Positions 40,546 through 49,509 of a stretch of DNA of 64,000 nucleotides are shown piece by piece; position 1 is the first letter of the stretch, and the number at the start of each line of letters is the position of its first letter. The notes beneath the pieces are model-generated. The model saw only the letters and a list, made by a program, of their open reading frames with translations. It ran no database searches and was not told the DNA's origin. Origin of the DNA: an uncultured Clostridia bacterium (lineage in GTDB: Bacteria; Bacillota; Clostridia; Christensenellales; Borkfalkiaceae); contig CAJOMP010000002.1 in the NCBI GenBank assembly GCA_905235785.1, positions 1-64,000 on the forward strand. Reading direction: 5' to 3'. The translations under genes and the position numbers were made by a program.

Positions 40546-42045
40546 TTATTTTTGTCTGTAAACTACTATCCTTTCTTTTCCCGTAAGCGGAAATTGCAAG
40601 TCGGAATTTGTTGAAACAAGCGTTTCGGGGCAGACGTTAAGCCTTTTTGCGAGATCCCAAAGTCCTTCGCCTTTAAGCGGTATATAAACGCTGACCGCCG
40701 CGTTTGTTTCGGGTTTTAATTCGCCCGTTTCGACCGCCGTAACGACGCTTGTCGTAAACTCGTTTTCGCAGTACACGGTAAACACCGTTTCAATTTCGCA
40801 CTCTATTTCCGTGAGCGTAATAAGTTTTACGATAGCGTTTTTCGGCGCGGCTATAACCTTTGCCGTTCCTTCCGCCTTAGCCGCAACAACCGTTTCAAAC
40901 GGCGTTTCCGCCTTTCTCGTAAACACTTTTCCGTCGTCCGACATTAAAAGAACGTTTACGCCCATCACGCCCGCAACCGTTATACCGTCGGAATTTGCGG
41001 AAACCGCTGTAACTTCGATTTTTTCGTTTGCTACCGTGATTATACGCGCAGTGCCTACGTCTTCTATCGCCGCCGACCCCTTCAATTTACAAAACACACT
41101 CTGCGGCGCGTCGAAGGAAGTAAATTTTATCCGCTCTTTTACGAGTGTCAATTCGTTTTCCGAATTAAACGCGTCTGCGGCTACCGTTTCTTCCGCCACG
41201 GCGAACGCTTCGCCGCGGATATCGACAGAAACAAACGCGGTAAGCACCGAAACGTTTTTGTCTTCGTCGACGCTGACGTCGGTTTTAAGCGATTTGACCC
41301 GCGCGCGGCAAGTGGCGGAAAGTTGCGGCATCGCGTCTTCGCACTCCGCTTCCGCCCTGAAAGGAATAATCCTGTTTTCTCTTATTATATCGTTTTTATC
41401 GCCCGATTGCAATAAAATTTCGGTCAAATAAATTTCTCCGTCGCAGATAACCGTGCCGACGCCGCATTGAACTTGCGTAAGACAGACTTCCGCCCTGTGC
41501 GACAACACTTCCGCAACCGGAAAACTCAGTTCGAATTCTTCTTCCGTATTGTAAACGGACGAAACCGCTCCGTAAGATTTTACGGTATTCACGCCTTTAA
41601 GGTCGCAATATATTCCTTCGCCGCCCGAAAGCGCGGAATATTCGGTTTTGCGGAAAATTTCCCCCTTCACGGTAAGGTATACCGACGCAGACATTTTAAG
41701 TCCCGAAAGGTCGGTTTCCGATTTATCCGTTTCCCAAGAAAGTTTAACGGTATCTCCTTCCGCTATCGCGTCGGACAAAAGGCTGTCTTTGATTTCCGCG
41801 CCGCACTCGCATTTTCTTATTACGCCGTCCGACTGATAACATATGAAAAACGTGGCTTTACCCGTAAACTCCGCGCGCCCGTCCGTTACGCTCACCAAAT
41901 TTACCGACGCATACGCGTTATCGTTCAGCACTCTTTCGACCGTATCGGCATTAACGTCCGTTTTGCATTCAACTTTAACCTGACAGACGACTTCTCCCAC
42001 CTTTTCCTTTGCGATTATTTTCTCGAAAACAGGTTCTATCGGCAT
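40546..42045 (-). CDS. SPOCS (DUF3794) domain protein with C-terminal LysM domain
   Basis: Repeated DUF3794-like beta-rich segments; LysM-like GEGLWDLAKRLNVCPETLVSTNSDLQFPLTGKERIVVY. Confidence 0.85.
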   Translation of the reverse strand: MPIEPVFEKIIAKEKVGEVVCQVKVECKTDVNADTVERVLNDNAYASVNLVSVTDGRAEFTGKATFFICYQSDGVIRKCECGAEIKDSLLSDAIAEGDTVKLSWETDKSETDLSGLKMSASVYLTVKGEIFRKTEYSALSGGEGIYCDLKGVNTVKSYGAVSSVYNTEEEFELSFPVAEVLSHRAEVCLTQVQCGVGTVICDGEIYLTEILLQSGDKNDIIRENRIIPFRAEAECEDAMPQLSATCRARVKSLKTDVSVDEDKNVSVLTAFVSVDIRGEAFAVAEETVAADAFNSENELTLVKERIKFTSFDAPQSVFCKLKGSAAIEDVGTARIITVANEKIEVTAVSANSDGITVAGVMGVNVLLMSDDGKVFTRKAETPFETVVAAKAEGTAKVIAAPKNAIVKLITLTEIECEIETVFTVYCENEFTTSVVTAVETGELKPETNAAVSVYIPLKGEGLWDLAKRLNVCPETLVSTNSDLQFPLTGKERIVVYRQK

Positions 42046-42200
42046 AATGTTCTCCTTAACACAAAATTCTGTTCAATAAAGTATATAGCGGGTAATTCGA
42101 TAATATGCCAAAAATATTTCCGCTCCGCGCGCAAAAATTTCGCGCGCGGAGCGGAAACGAGTTTTTAGGTGTTATTGTTAAGTCGTCGTTTTATATAAAA

Positions 42201-42452
42201 TCAATTAGGCAGAGCCGTTTCTTTTAATCGGACTTTTCCGCAAAGATATTCGGAATAGGAATACGACGTTTTTCCGCGATAATCTTTATCGAAAGGTTTT
42301 ACCGTAAAAAGCGCGGGATATACTCCCGATAAAACGCCCGTAAATTTTGCGTATTTGTTTCTGCCGAGATTTACGGTAACTTCCACTTCTTTCGAATTCA
42401 TTTTACCTATAATTTCTTTGACTTGCGAAATAGTCGACATTGTTTTTATCAT
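42201..42452 (-). CDS. veg: Veg family protein
   Basis: ISQVKEIIGKMNSKEVEVTVNLGRNKYAKFTGVLSGVYPALFTVK. Confidence 0.92.
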   Translation of the reverse strand: MIKTMSTISQVKEIIGKMNSKEVEVTVNLGRNKYAKFTGVLSGVYPALFTVKPFDKDYRGKTSYSYSEYLCGKVRLKETALPN

Positions 42453-42564
42453 ACGTCTATTATTGCCGCAGAAAAAATTTTTATACTTTTTTTAAAAATT
42501 TTCGCGGCTTAACGCACGCGTTAAGCCGCGAAAAATATTTTGTTCTCAAAAAAGTCCGTAAGTT

Positions 42565-43068
42565 TTATTCGTCGCTTTCATCTTCGTCTTCGTCGTCCTC
42601 ATCATCTTCGTCGTCTTCGGTAAAATCCGATTCGTCGATGTCGGGAAGATCGAAGTCGTCCTCTTCGGGGCTATCGATTATCTCGTCATCTTCGTCTTCG
42701 TCGTCGAATAATTTTTCGCCTTCTTCTTCGGCAAGTTTGTTAAGCGAAAGCATCTCTTCGCTCTCTTCTTCGTCTTCCGGCGCGTCGTCGTCGATATACT
42801 CTTTCCACGAATCGTCGTCTTCGGGCTCGGGCTCAACGTCTATCTCGCTTTCCTTTAAACACTCTTCGCAAAGCGTTTCCCCGTTTTTAACATAATTTCT
42901 ATGGCAACGCGGACAAAGTTCCAAGCCTTCCGTTTCGTCGTCTTCATCGTCGACCGCAAACACGAGCGGCGGCGCTTTTTTCAGTTCCGCCTTGCACACG
43001 TCGCAGTATTCTTCGCCTTCTAACATATAATTAAGATCGCATCTCGGACATTTTACGTATTTTGGCAT
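42565..43068 (-). CDS. Two-zinc-ribbon protein with highly acidic C-terminal tail
   Basis: CPRCDLNYMLEGEEYCDVC and CPRCHRNYVKNGETLCEEC, then a long D/E-rich tail. Confidence 0.8.
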   Translation of the reverse strand: MPKYVKCPRCDLNYMLEGEEYCDVCKAELKKAPPLVFAVDDEDDETEGLELCPRCHRNYVKNGETLCEECLKESEIDVEPEPEDDDSWKEYIDDDAPEDEEESEEMLSLNKLAEEEGEKLFDDEDEDDEIIDSPEEDDFDLPDIDESDFTEDDEDDEDDEDEDESDE

Positions 43069-43273
43069 ATTTTCTCTCCCTTTTATAGGAATAACCGAAA
43101 CCCGCTTTAACGGCTGTCATTATATAATATTCGTTTCGGTTGATAGTATTATATCTATATGCGCTTTATTTGTAAACTGTTTTTAACCAAGTTTTTAAAT
43201 TTTTTTTGTTAAAATCGCGAATATTTTTCCGTTTAACTCTCAACAAGTCCGATTTACGGTCGGTTCTTTTTTA

Positions 43274-44032
43274 TTAACCCTTTTCCAAAAGCATTTTGTC
43301 GGCAATAAGCGCGATAAATTCACCGTTCGTCGGTTTATCCGCGCCGACGTACGCTCTTACGCCTAATATATTGTTTATATTGTCTATTCTGCCTCTGTTC
43401 CACGCAACTTCTATAGCATGGCGGATAGCCCTTTCTACTTTACTCGGCGTAGTCTGATATCTTTCGCCTATCATAGGATATAATTGCTTTGTTATATTAT
43501 TGATTATAGAAGGATTTTCCACCGCCATCAAAACGCCTTCCCTTAAAAACGAATAGCCCTTTATATGCGGCGGAATTCCCACGTTAATGAATATTTTGCT
43601 TATCTTTTCTTCCAAAGAAACTCTGTGCAGCCCTTCGCCGTTATTGCGCCTTATCGCGTCCCCGCCCGAATACACTTCTTTCATCCTTTCGATAAGTACG
43701 TCGTAATTTACGGGTTTTGCCATAAAATAATCCGCTCCCGCCGCCACCGCGCGCGAAACGATTTCTTCTCTGCAAAGCGCCGAAAGCACGATAACTTTCG
43801 TATCTACGCCCATATTTTTGACTTTGTCTATTACAGAAAGCCCGTCGTAACCTGAAATAACGAGTTCGGTAATCAGAAAGTCCGGACGCTTTTCCGCAAC
43901 CGTGGCGATTGCCGATATTCCGTCCGTCGAAGCGCCTATCACGGAATACTCTTCGCTTTTTTCAAAAAGCGATGCGATTTCTTCACAAGATTCTTTGCTG
44001 TCCTGTAAAATAAAGATTGTTTTTTTACTCAT
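43274..44032 (-). CDS. spo0A: Sporulation response regulator Spo0A
   Basis: Receiver domain plus HIKGYSFLREGV...LYPMIGERYQTTPSKVERAIRHAIEVAWNRG. Confidence 0.97.
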   Translation of the reverse strand: MSKKTIFILQDSKESCEEIASLFEKSEEYSVIGASTDGISAIATVAEKRPDFLITELVISGYDGLSVIDKVKNMGVDTKVIVLSALCREEIVSRAVAAGADYFMAKPVNYDVLIERMKEVYSGGDAIRRNNGEGLHRVSLEEKISKIFINVGIPPHIKGYSFLREGVLMAVENPSIINNITKQLYPMIGERYQTTPSKVERAIRHAIEVAWNRGRIDNINNILGVRAYVGADKPTNGEFIALIADKMLLEKG

Positions 44033-44238
44033 TTATGTAATCCTCCTTAAAAGATATTTCTATTGTACTACAATTTTGGACAAAAAGAAAGTAATTTTAA
44101 GTAATTTTTCGCTTATTTTTCATAACTTTTTCAAAATCCCTATTTTTCGACAAGTTTCGATATCATTAGTAATTTATTGACAATTTGCAATATTTTTGCG
44201 TTTTTATTAAAACGAATATATTTCATAAGTCAGTAAAC

Positions 44239-44275
44239 AAAAACACCTTGGCACAAATTTTGCCAAGGTGTTTTT
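44239..44275. terminator. Hairpin terminator
   Basis: aaaacaccttggcacaaattttgccaaggtgttttt. Confidence 0.8.
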
Positions 44276-44326
44276 CTTATTATTAAAAGTTTTTTAGATT
44301 TATTTCAACTGCATATAAACCGCGAA

Positions 44327-46198
44327 TTATTCCGCCGTAGAATTTAATTTATTACCCGTTTGCTGATAAAAATAGTTAAGGTTTAATTTATCGCCTAAAA
44401 AGTCCGCTATACTGCCGAAATCGCTACCGTAACTTTCGACGATTTCTTTTGCCGCGTTATAATCCGACGTCAGCGCGTCTTTTTCGGTCTGGCTTAAATT
44501 GTTATAATCCGTAACCTTTTCGAGTTTTATAAACGCGTCGGCAAGCACAAGAGCCTTTTCCGCGTTTTCGAGTTTTTTAACGTCGCTTTCGGAAACGTTA
44601 GCCTTCGCGTCGTCGTCCAGCGCATTATAAGCCGCGCGCGCCGTTTTCACGCTTTCGGCATAATATTTGCCGTCGTCGCCTTTCTTTAAATCAAGCGGCG
44701 TTTCGATAGCGCTGATCTTCGCCGCGACAACCGCCGCCCTGTCCGCCGCAGGTCTTTCGCCGATAAATGAATTTTCAAGATAATAGTAATCCGTTTCACC
44801 GTCGTCGGTTGTGACTTCTTTCGGAGTTGAAAGTTTATTAAGGTCGGAATAATAAATATACGAATTGCCTTCTTGCGAACTGTCCGCAAAAAGCATATTC
44901 TTCGTTTCGCCTATTGTAAACGTTTCGGGCTTGTACCAACTTGCGGATGCGGAACGTTCGGAGATCCTTACCGTTTTACCGTAATCGTCGCCATCCGTAT
45001 AATTTATAGCCGCAATATATCCGTCGGTATTAAAACAATATATATAAGTATCGTCAACGTCGATAAGCGAACTTATCTTTTCATCCTTTAATATCGGGGC
45101 TTTGGTATTGTACTCAGTTACCGTATCAGTTTTAACGAGCGTGTTTTTTATCACCTGACCCGCGTCGGTATCGAGATAATACACTTCTTCGTAAGACTTT
45201 ATTATCATACCGTCCTTAACGTTATCCTGATAATTTATTTCCGTCTTGTTATCCGTATCCGATAATTTTACGCCGTACGTTTTAGCGCTGCCGCCGAACG
45301 GGGTCGCCGTATAAAACAGATAATCGTCTACGTTTGATTTAAGCGCGTAAGTTTCGCCCGTGGGTTTACCGTCTCTGATACACTCGGCGTCTTTGCCCGC
45401 CGTGTATAAATACATATAATTGTAGTTTGCGGTCTGTCTTGCGTAACCGTCCTGTTCCGCCTGCGCGCTATAATATTCCTGCGTGTAAGCAGTCAGCGTA
45501 TAAACGACTTGCGCCGCATTGCCGTTGTCAAGAAATTTATATTCTCCGAGCGAAAGATATTCTCCGCTATCGGTCTTTTCGTTGGTCTTATCGTCGGTTT
45601 TCGCTATGGTAGTCGCTTTCTTCGTACTGCAATTATAAGAAATCAACGAAGCGCTTGCCGTATCGTAATACACTATATAAACCGTACCGTCTTCCGCCTG
45701 CGCTATTCTGTAATTAACGGAAAGCGAAGAAACGGTAAACAGTTTTTCACTCTTTTTGCCGTCGAGACGAGTCCTTTTAAATGTCAGTTCGGACGACGCG
45801 ACTTGCCCCGAAGAATTTTTCTCCGTATTCGGAGTTCCGTAGTAAGCGTAAGTTTCTTCACCGCTGTCGAAAAGATATACGCCCGCTTCGTAATCGGACG
45901 CCGTCATAAGTTCCGGAATAACCACCTGCGAACTATTAAGGTTGCTTTTATCCGCCGCAACGAGCGAGCCTTTAACGGGCGTTCCGAACGTGTTGTCGGA
46001 AGAACTCGACCCGATGCCGTTTATAAAATAAACGTACTTGGTGGTTTCGGCAACGAAACCGCCGTTTGTCGAAACTATCGCCGTACCGTAATCGGTAAAA
46101 TCCGTGCCTTTCCAGGAATCGCTGTTTCCGCAAGCCGCTGCGCCGACAAGCGCCGCGGACAGAGAAACGGTCAATAAGCATTTTGTCAGTTTATTCAT
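44327..46198 (-). CDS. Secreted lipoprotein of unknown function
   Basis: Signal/lipobox MNKLTKCLLTVSLSAALVGAAACGN; beta-rich body; helical C-terminus. Confidence 0.75.
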   Translation of the reverse strand: MNKLTKCLLTVSLSAALVGAAACGNSDSWKGTDFTDYGTAIVSTNGGFVAETTKYVYFINGIGSSSSDNTFGTPVKGSLVAADKSNLNSSQVVIPELMTASDYEAGVYLFDSGEETYAYYGTPNTEKNSSGQVASSELTFKRTRLDGKKSEKLFTVSSLSVNYRIAQAEDGTVYIVYYDTASASLISYNCSTKKATTIAKTDDKTNEKTDSGEYLSLGEYKFLDNGNAAQVVYTLTAYTQEYYSAQAEQDGYARQTANYNYMYLYTAGKDAECIRDGKPTGETYALKSNVDDYLFYTATPFGGSAKTYGVKLSDTDNKTEINYQDNVKDGMIIKSYEEVYYLDTDAGQVIKNTLVKTDTVTEYNTKAPILKDEKISSLIDVDDTYIYCFNTDGYIAAINYTDGDDYGKTVRISERSASASWYKPETFTIGETKNMLFADSSQEGNSYIYYSDLNKLSTPKEVTTDDGETDYYYLENSFIGERPAADRAAVVAAKISAIETPLDLKKGDDGKYYAESVKTARAAYNALDDDAKANVSESDVKKLENAEKALVLADAFIKLEKVTDYNNLSQTEKDALTSDYNAAKEIVESYGSDFGSIADFLGDKLNLNYFYQQTGNKLNSTAE

Positions 46199-46364
46199 AT
46201 ATTCTCCGATATCGGTCAACATTTTTGTAGTTACCGAATATAAATAAATGTACGAGAACGTATAATCTAAAAAAATCTCGTAGAACAATTATACTCTAAT
46301 CGTCGCGTTTTTGCAATGATTTTTAAGTTTTTTTGCGCGTTTTTTGTTTTTTGGGTAAGGTAAA

Positions 46365-46604
46365 ATGGATAAATTCGGCATTTTTAACGTTTTAAGTTCG
46401 CTTTTAGGTCAATCGACACGGCAAAACGACGGATTAAAAGCAGACGGCGGCAATTTTTCCCCGTCCGCCGCGGCGGAAAAATCCGAGACCCAAATGGCGG
46501 AAAAAAGGGCAACTTTTCCGCCGCTGCAATCTTCGATGCTCGAAACTATGCGAAATCACGACGAATTCGTAAAACGGGTCAAAAATCAAAACAAAAAAAA
46601 TTAA
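46365..46604 (+). CDS. Small protein of unknown function
   Basis: 79 aa, preceded by taaggtaaaATG. Confidence 0.5.
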   Translation: MDKFGIFNVLSSLLGQSTRQNDGLKADGGNFSPSAAAEKSETQMAEKRATFPPLQSSMLETMRNHDEFVKRVKNQNKKN

Positions 46605-46670
46605 ACGGAAAATTTTATCAAAACCGTATATCCCGCCGAAAACTTCACATAATAAGTTTCGGAGGAAGAT

Positions 46671-46886
46671 ATGAAGTTTACTACGATTATTGCTTTCAGT
46701 CTGGTTATCATCGGCGCGATAATCTGGGGACTTGTCGGCATATTCAACATCAATCTCGTGGCGATGATTTTCGGCGCGGGCGATGCCGCCGTCGTTTCCA
46801 GAATAATTTATTCGCTCGTCGGTATATCGGCGTTATGGCTTTTACTCGTATGGGCGATTTATCACCCGTTTAAGGTAATAGACTGA
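46671..46886 (+). CDS. DUF378 family membrane protein
   Basis: IGAIIWGLVGIFNINLVAMIFG...SRIIYSLVGISALWLLL. Confidence 0.88.
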   Translation: MKFTTIIAFSLVIIGAIIWGLVGIFNINLVAMIFGAGDAAVVSRIIYSLVGISALWLLLVWAIYHPFKVID

Positions 46887-46912
46887 AAATAGAAAGTTTT
46901 ACTTTCGTCCTT

Positions 46913-46952
46913 AAAAAAGCCGTCGGCGTAAATTTACGCCGACGGCTTTTTT
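46913..46952. terminator. Bidirectional terminator
   Basis: aaaaaagccgtcggcgtaaatttacgccgacggctttttt. Confidence 0.85.
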
Positions 46953-46969
46953 AATTCGTTACGCTATCG

Positions 46970-48253
46970 CTATATCGCCGCAAAGCCGCGTTCCAAATCC
47001 GCGATAATATCGTCTATGTGTTCCGTGCCTATCGAAAGTCGTATAGTACTCTGATAAATGCCGTTTGCATTAAGTTCTTCTTCCGACAGTTGCGAGTGCG
47101 TCGTCGTTGCGGGGTGAATTACAAGCGACTTTACGTCAGCAACGTTCGCAAGGAGCGAGAAAATTTGCAATGCGTCTATAAACGCGTGCGCTTCTTTCTG
47201 CCCGCCCTTTATGTCGAAAGTAAAAATCGAACCGCCGCCGTTCGGGAAATATTTTTCGTAAAGCGCGTGATCGGGATGTTCTTCAAGCGAAGGATGATTG
47301 ACTTTCGCGACCTTCGGGTGATTTGCGAGATATTCCACTACTTTTTTAGTGTTTTCCGCGTGGCGCTCTAAGCGGAGCGAAAGGGTTTCGACGCCCTGCA
47401 ACAAAAGGAACGCGTTAAACGGAGAAATCGCCGCGCCCGTGTCGCGAAGAATTACCGCCCTTATATACGTTACGAACGCCGCGGGACCTACCGCGTCAGC
47501 AAAAGATACGCCGTGATAACTCGGATTTGCCTTTGCTATCGGCGCGTATTTATCCGCATACTTTTTCCAATCGAATTTACCGGAATCTACTATAATTCCT
47601 CCGAGCGTGGTGCCGTGCCCGCCCAAAAACTTGGTAGCCGAGTGAACGACTATATCCGCGCCGTGTTCGATAGGACGAATCAAATACGGAGTGCCAAAAG
47701 TATTGTCCGTTACGAGCGGTATGCCGTGTTTATGCGCGATTGCCGCAAGCGCGTCTAAATCCGGAATATCGCTGTTCGGATTGCCGAGCGTTTCGGTAAA
47801 TATTGCCTTGGTATTCGGTTTTATCGCCGCTTCCACTTCTTTTAAGTTATGTATGTCGACGAAAGTCGTGTCTATGCCGTAATTAGGCAAAGTATGCGAA
47901 AGCAAATTATAACTGCCGCCGTAAATGGTCTTTTGCGCAACGATATGGTCGCCTTTCTGCGCGAGCGCTTCTATCGTGTACGTTATCGCCGCCGCGCCGG
48001 AGGCAAGCGCCAACGCGGCTACGCCGCCTTCTAATGCCGCCACTCTCTTTTCCAGAACGTCCTGCGTGGAGTTGGTAAGTCTGCCGTAAATGTTGCCCGC
48101 GTCCGCCAAGCCGAAACGCGCCGCCGCGTGCGCGGAATTATGAAAGACGTAAGAAGTCGTCTGATAAATGGGAACCGCTCTCGAATCGGTTGCGGGATCC
48201 GCCTGTTCTTGTCCTACGTGAAGTTGTAACGTTTCAAATTTATAATTACTCAT
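46970..48253 (-). CDS. O-acetylhomoserine aminocarboxypropyltransferase/cysteine synthase
   Basis: FETLQLHVGQEQADPATDSRAVPIYQTTSYVF, SATKFLGGHGTTLGG. Confidence 0.95.
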   Translation of the reverse strand: MSNYKFETLQLHVGQEQADPATDSRAVPIYQTTSYVFHNSAHAAARFGLADAGNIYGRLTNSTQDVLEKRVAALEGGVAALALASGAAAITYTIEALAQKGDHIVAQKTIYGGSYNLLSHTLPNYGIDTTFVDIHNLKEVEAAIKPNTKAIFTETLGNPNSDIPDLDALAAIAHKHGIPLVTDNTFGTPYLIRPIEHGADIVVHSATKFLGGHGTTLGGIIVDSGKFDWKKYADKYAPIAKANPSYHGVSFADAVGPAAFVTYIRAVILRDTGAAISPFNAFLLLQGVETLSLRLERHAENTKKVVEYLANHPKVAKVNHPSLEEHPDHALYEKYFPNGGGSIFTFDIKGGQKEAHAFIDALQIFSLLANVADVKSLVIHPATTTHSQLSEEELNANGIYQSTIRLSIGTEHIDDIIADLERGFAAI

Positions 48254-48460
48254 TGTTCGGTGCTCCTTGTCTGTCTTTATTTACCTACCAACATAGTCGG
48301 TTAATATGGTTATATGTTATCATCTTTCATTTTTAATGTCAACGCTTTTTAAGGTGATTTTTGATTTTTTTAAAAATTATTTTCGACCCGAGTTCAAAAA
48401 CGCGGGTCGAAAATAAACATTATATAATATAAAATAAAAATTTTCGTTAAACAGTTCAAA

Positions 48461-49018
48461 CTATAACAACGCTTTCACACCTTTTTGGCGCAATTTACGC
48501 ACGGCAAAATAAAGCGGTAACCCGAGCGCGTAGATCCAAACCGACTGCGTAAGCATAAATTCGCCGAACATCGTCCAGTACGCCGCCATAGGGGTTTCCG
48601 CATCGCCGAGAATTATGACGAACGGAATAACCACGGCGTTAAAAAGCACGGGCGGAATACCGCCTAAAATCGCGGAAAGCAGATTGCGTTTAAGCAGAAA
48701 ACCGATAACAAAAGTAAGAATAGCCGCAACAAGAGTGGTAAGGCTGCCGAAACCTATATCGTACAGTCCGTAACCGGACAGCAGATTTGCCAAGGCGCAA
48801 CCGACGAAAAGCCCCGGCACGGCTTCTATAAAAAATATCGGTAAAATACAAAGCGCTTCGGCGGGACGGATTTGCAAAGGTCCGTAAGCAACGGGCGCGA
48901 AAACGTACGTCAAAGCCGCATACAGGGCGGCAATAATCCCCGCGCGAGTCAAAGCGCGGGTTGTTAAAAGTTCGCTGAAAACACTCTTTTTTTGCTTTTC
49001 TTGCATTTTTCCTTCCAT
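48461..49018 (-). CDS. queT: QueT family transporter (queuosine precursor ECF S component)
   Basis: YAALTYVFAPVAYGPLQIRPAEALCILPIFF; preQ1 riboswitch upstream. Confidence 0.92.
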   Translation of the reverse strand: MEGKMQEKQKKSVFSELLTTRALTRAGIIAALYAALTYVFAPVAYGPLQIRPAEALCILPIFFIEAVPGLFVGCALANLLSGYGLYDIGFGSLTTLVAAILTFVIGFLLKRNLLSAILGGIPPVLFNAVVIPFVIILGDAETPMAAYWTMFGEFMLTQSVWIYALGLPLYFAVRKLRQKGVKALL

Positions 49019-49023
49019 AAAAA

Positions 49024-49058
49024 ACTCCCCGTTTCGGCAAACGCGCGAAACGGGGAGT
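49024..49058 (-). terminator. Terminator-like expression platform of the preQ1 riboswitch
   Basis: actccccgtttcg-n9-cgaaacggggagt, 13-bp stem followed by U6 and AUG on the minus strand. Confidence 0.85.
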
Positions 49059-49072
49059 AAAATTCTCTCACG

Positions 49073-49112
49073 CTCGGTTGTTTTATAGAAGTGTTTGCCG
49101 AAAACCTTCTTG
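49073..49112 (-). ncRNA. preQ1-I riboswitch
   Basis: Minus strand AGAAGGTTTTCGGCAAACACTTCTATAAAACAACCGAG: P1 AGAAG/CTTCT, pseudoknot CGG/CCG, A-rich tail. Confidence 0.85.
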
Positions 49113-49267
49113 TTAAATTGCAGTTTCATTGTACAACTTTAAAATTTTTCCGTCAAGCGATTTCCCCGAAAATCGTAAAATCTTGCGATAATAAAAAATC
49201 TTTTGCGAAATTTGACTGAAATTGTTGACAATGCGCAAATAAAGTTATATATTATTCGTGTAAAAAT

Positions 49268-49431
49268 AAATAGAGGCGCGGCTTTTATGACAAACGCGGA
49301 CGGGGTTAACGGTTCCGCGCGGGAAAGGAAAAGTCGCCGAAGACGGAAATTTACCCCGAAGTTTTCGCTCTGGGCGTAAGCGAAATACGTTTACGACTGT
49401 CGCTGGGTTTATCCCCGCGTTGCGCTATTAA
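49268..49431 (+). ncRNA. Lysine riboswitch (L-box)
   Basis: atagaggcgcgg...gggaaaggaaaagtcgccgaag...cgctctgggcgtaagcg...actgtcgctgggtttatccccgcgttgcgctatt. Confidence 0.92.
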
Positions 49432-49448
49432 ATACCTATGATAAAAAT

Positions 49449-49477
49449 CACGGCTATTTGATAGACCGTGTTTTTTT
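49449..49477 (+). terminator. Terminator downstream of the lysine riboswitch aptamer
   Basis: cacggctatttgatagaccgtg followed by ttttttt. Confidence 0.8.
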
Positions 49478-49509
49478 AATTTTAACCGAAAAAATTTAAG
49501 GAGAAGGTT

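Noticed and set aside
42440-42895. 151-aa poly-Ser ORF
   Set aside because: Antisense of the Asp/Glu-rich tail; Ser runs are the complement of GAC/GAA-type codons.
45509-46177. 222-aa basic plus-strand ORF
   Set aside because: Antisense to the lipoprotein gene; Arg/Tyr-rich shadow composition.
48254-48420. Possible SAM (S-box) or other riboswitch upstream of the O-acetylhomoserine sulfhydrylase
   Set aside because: No recognisable aptamer core motifs in the leader.
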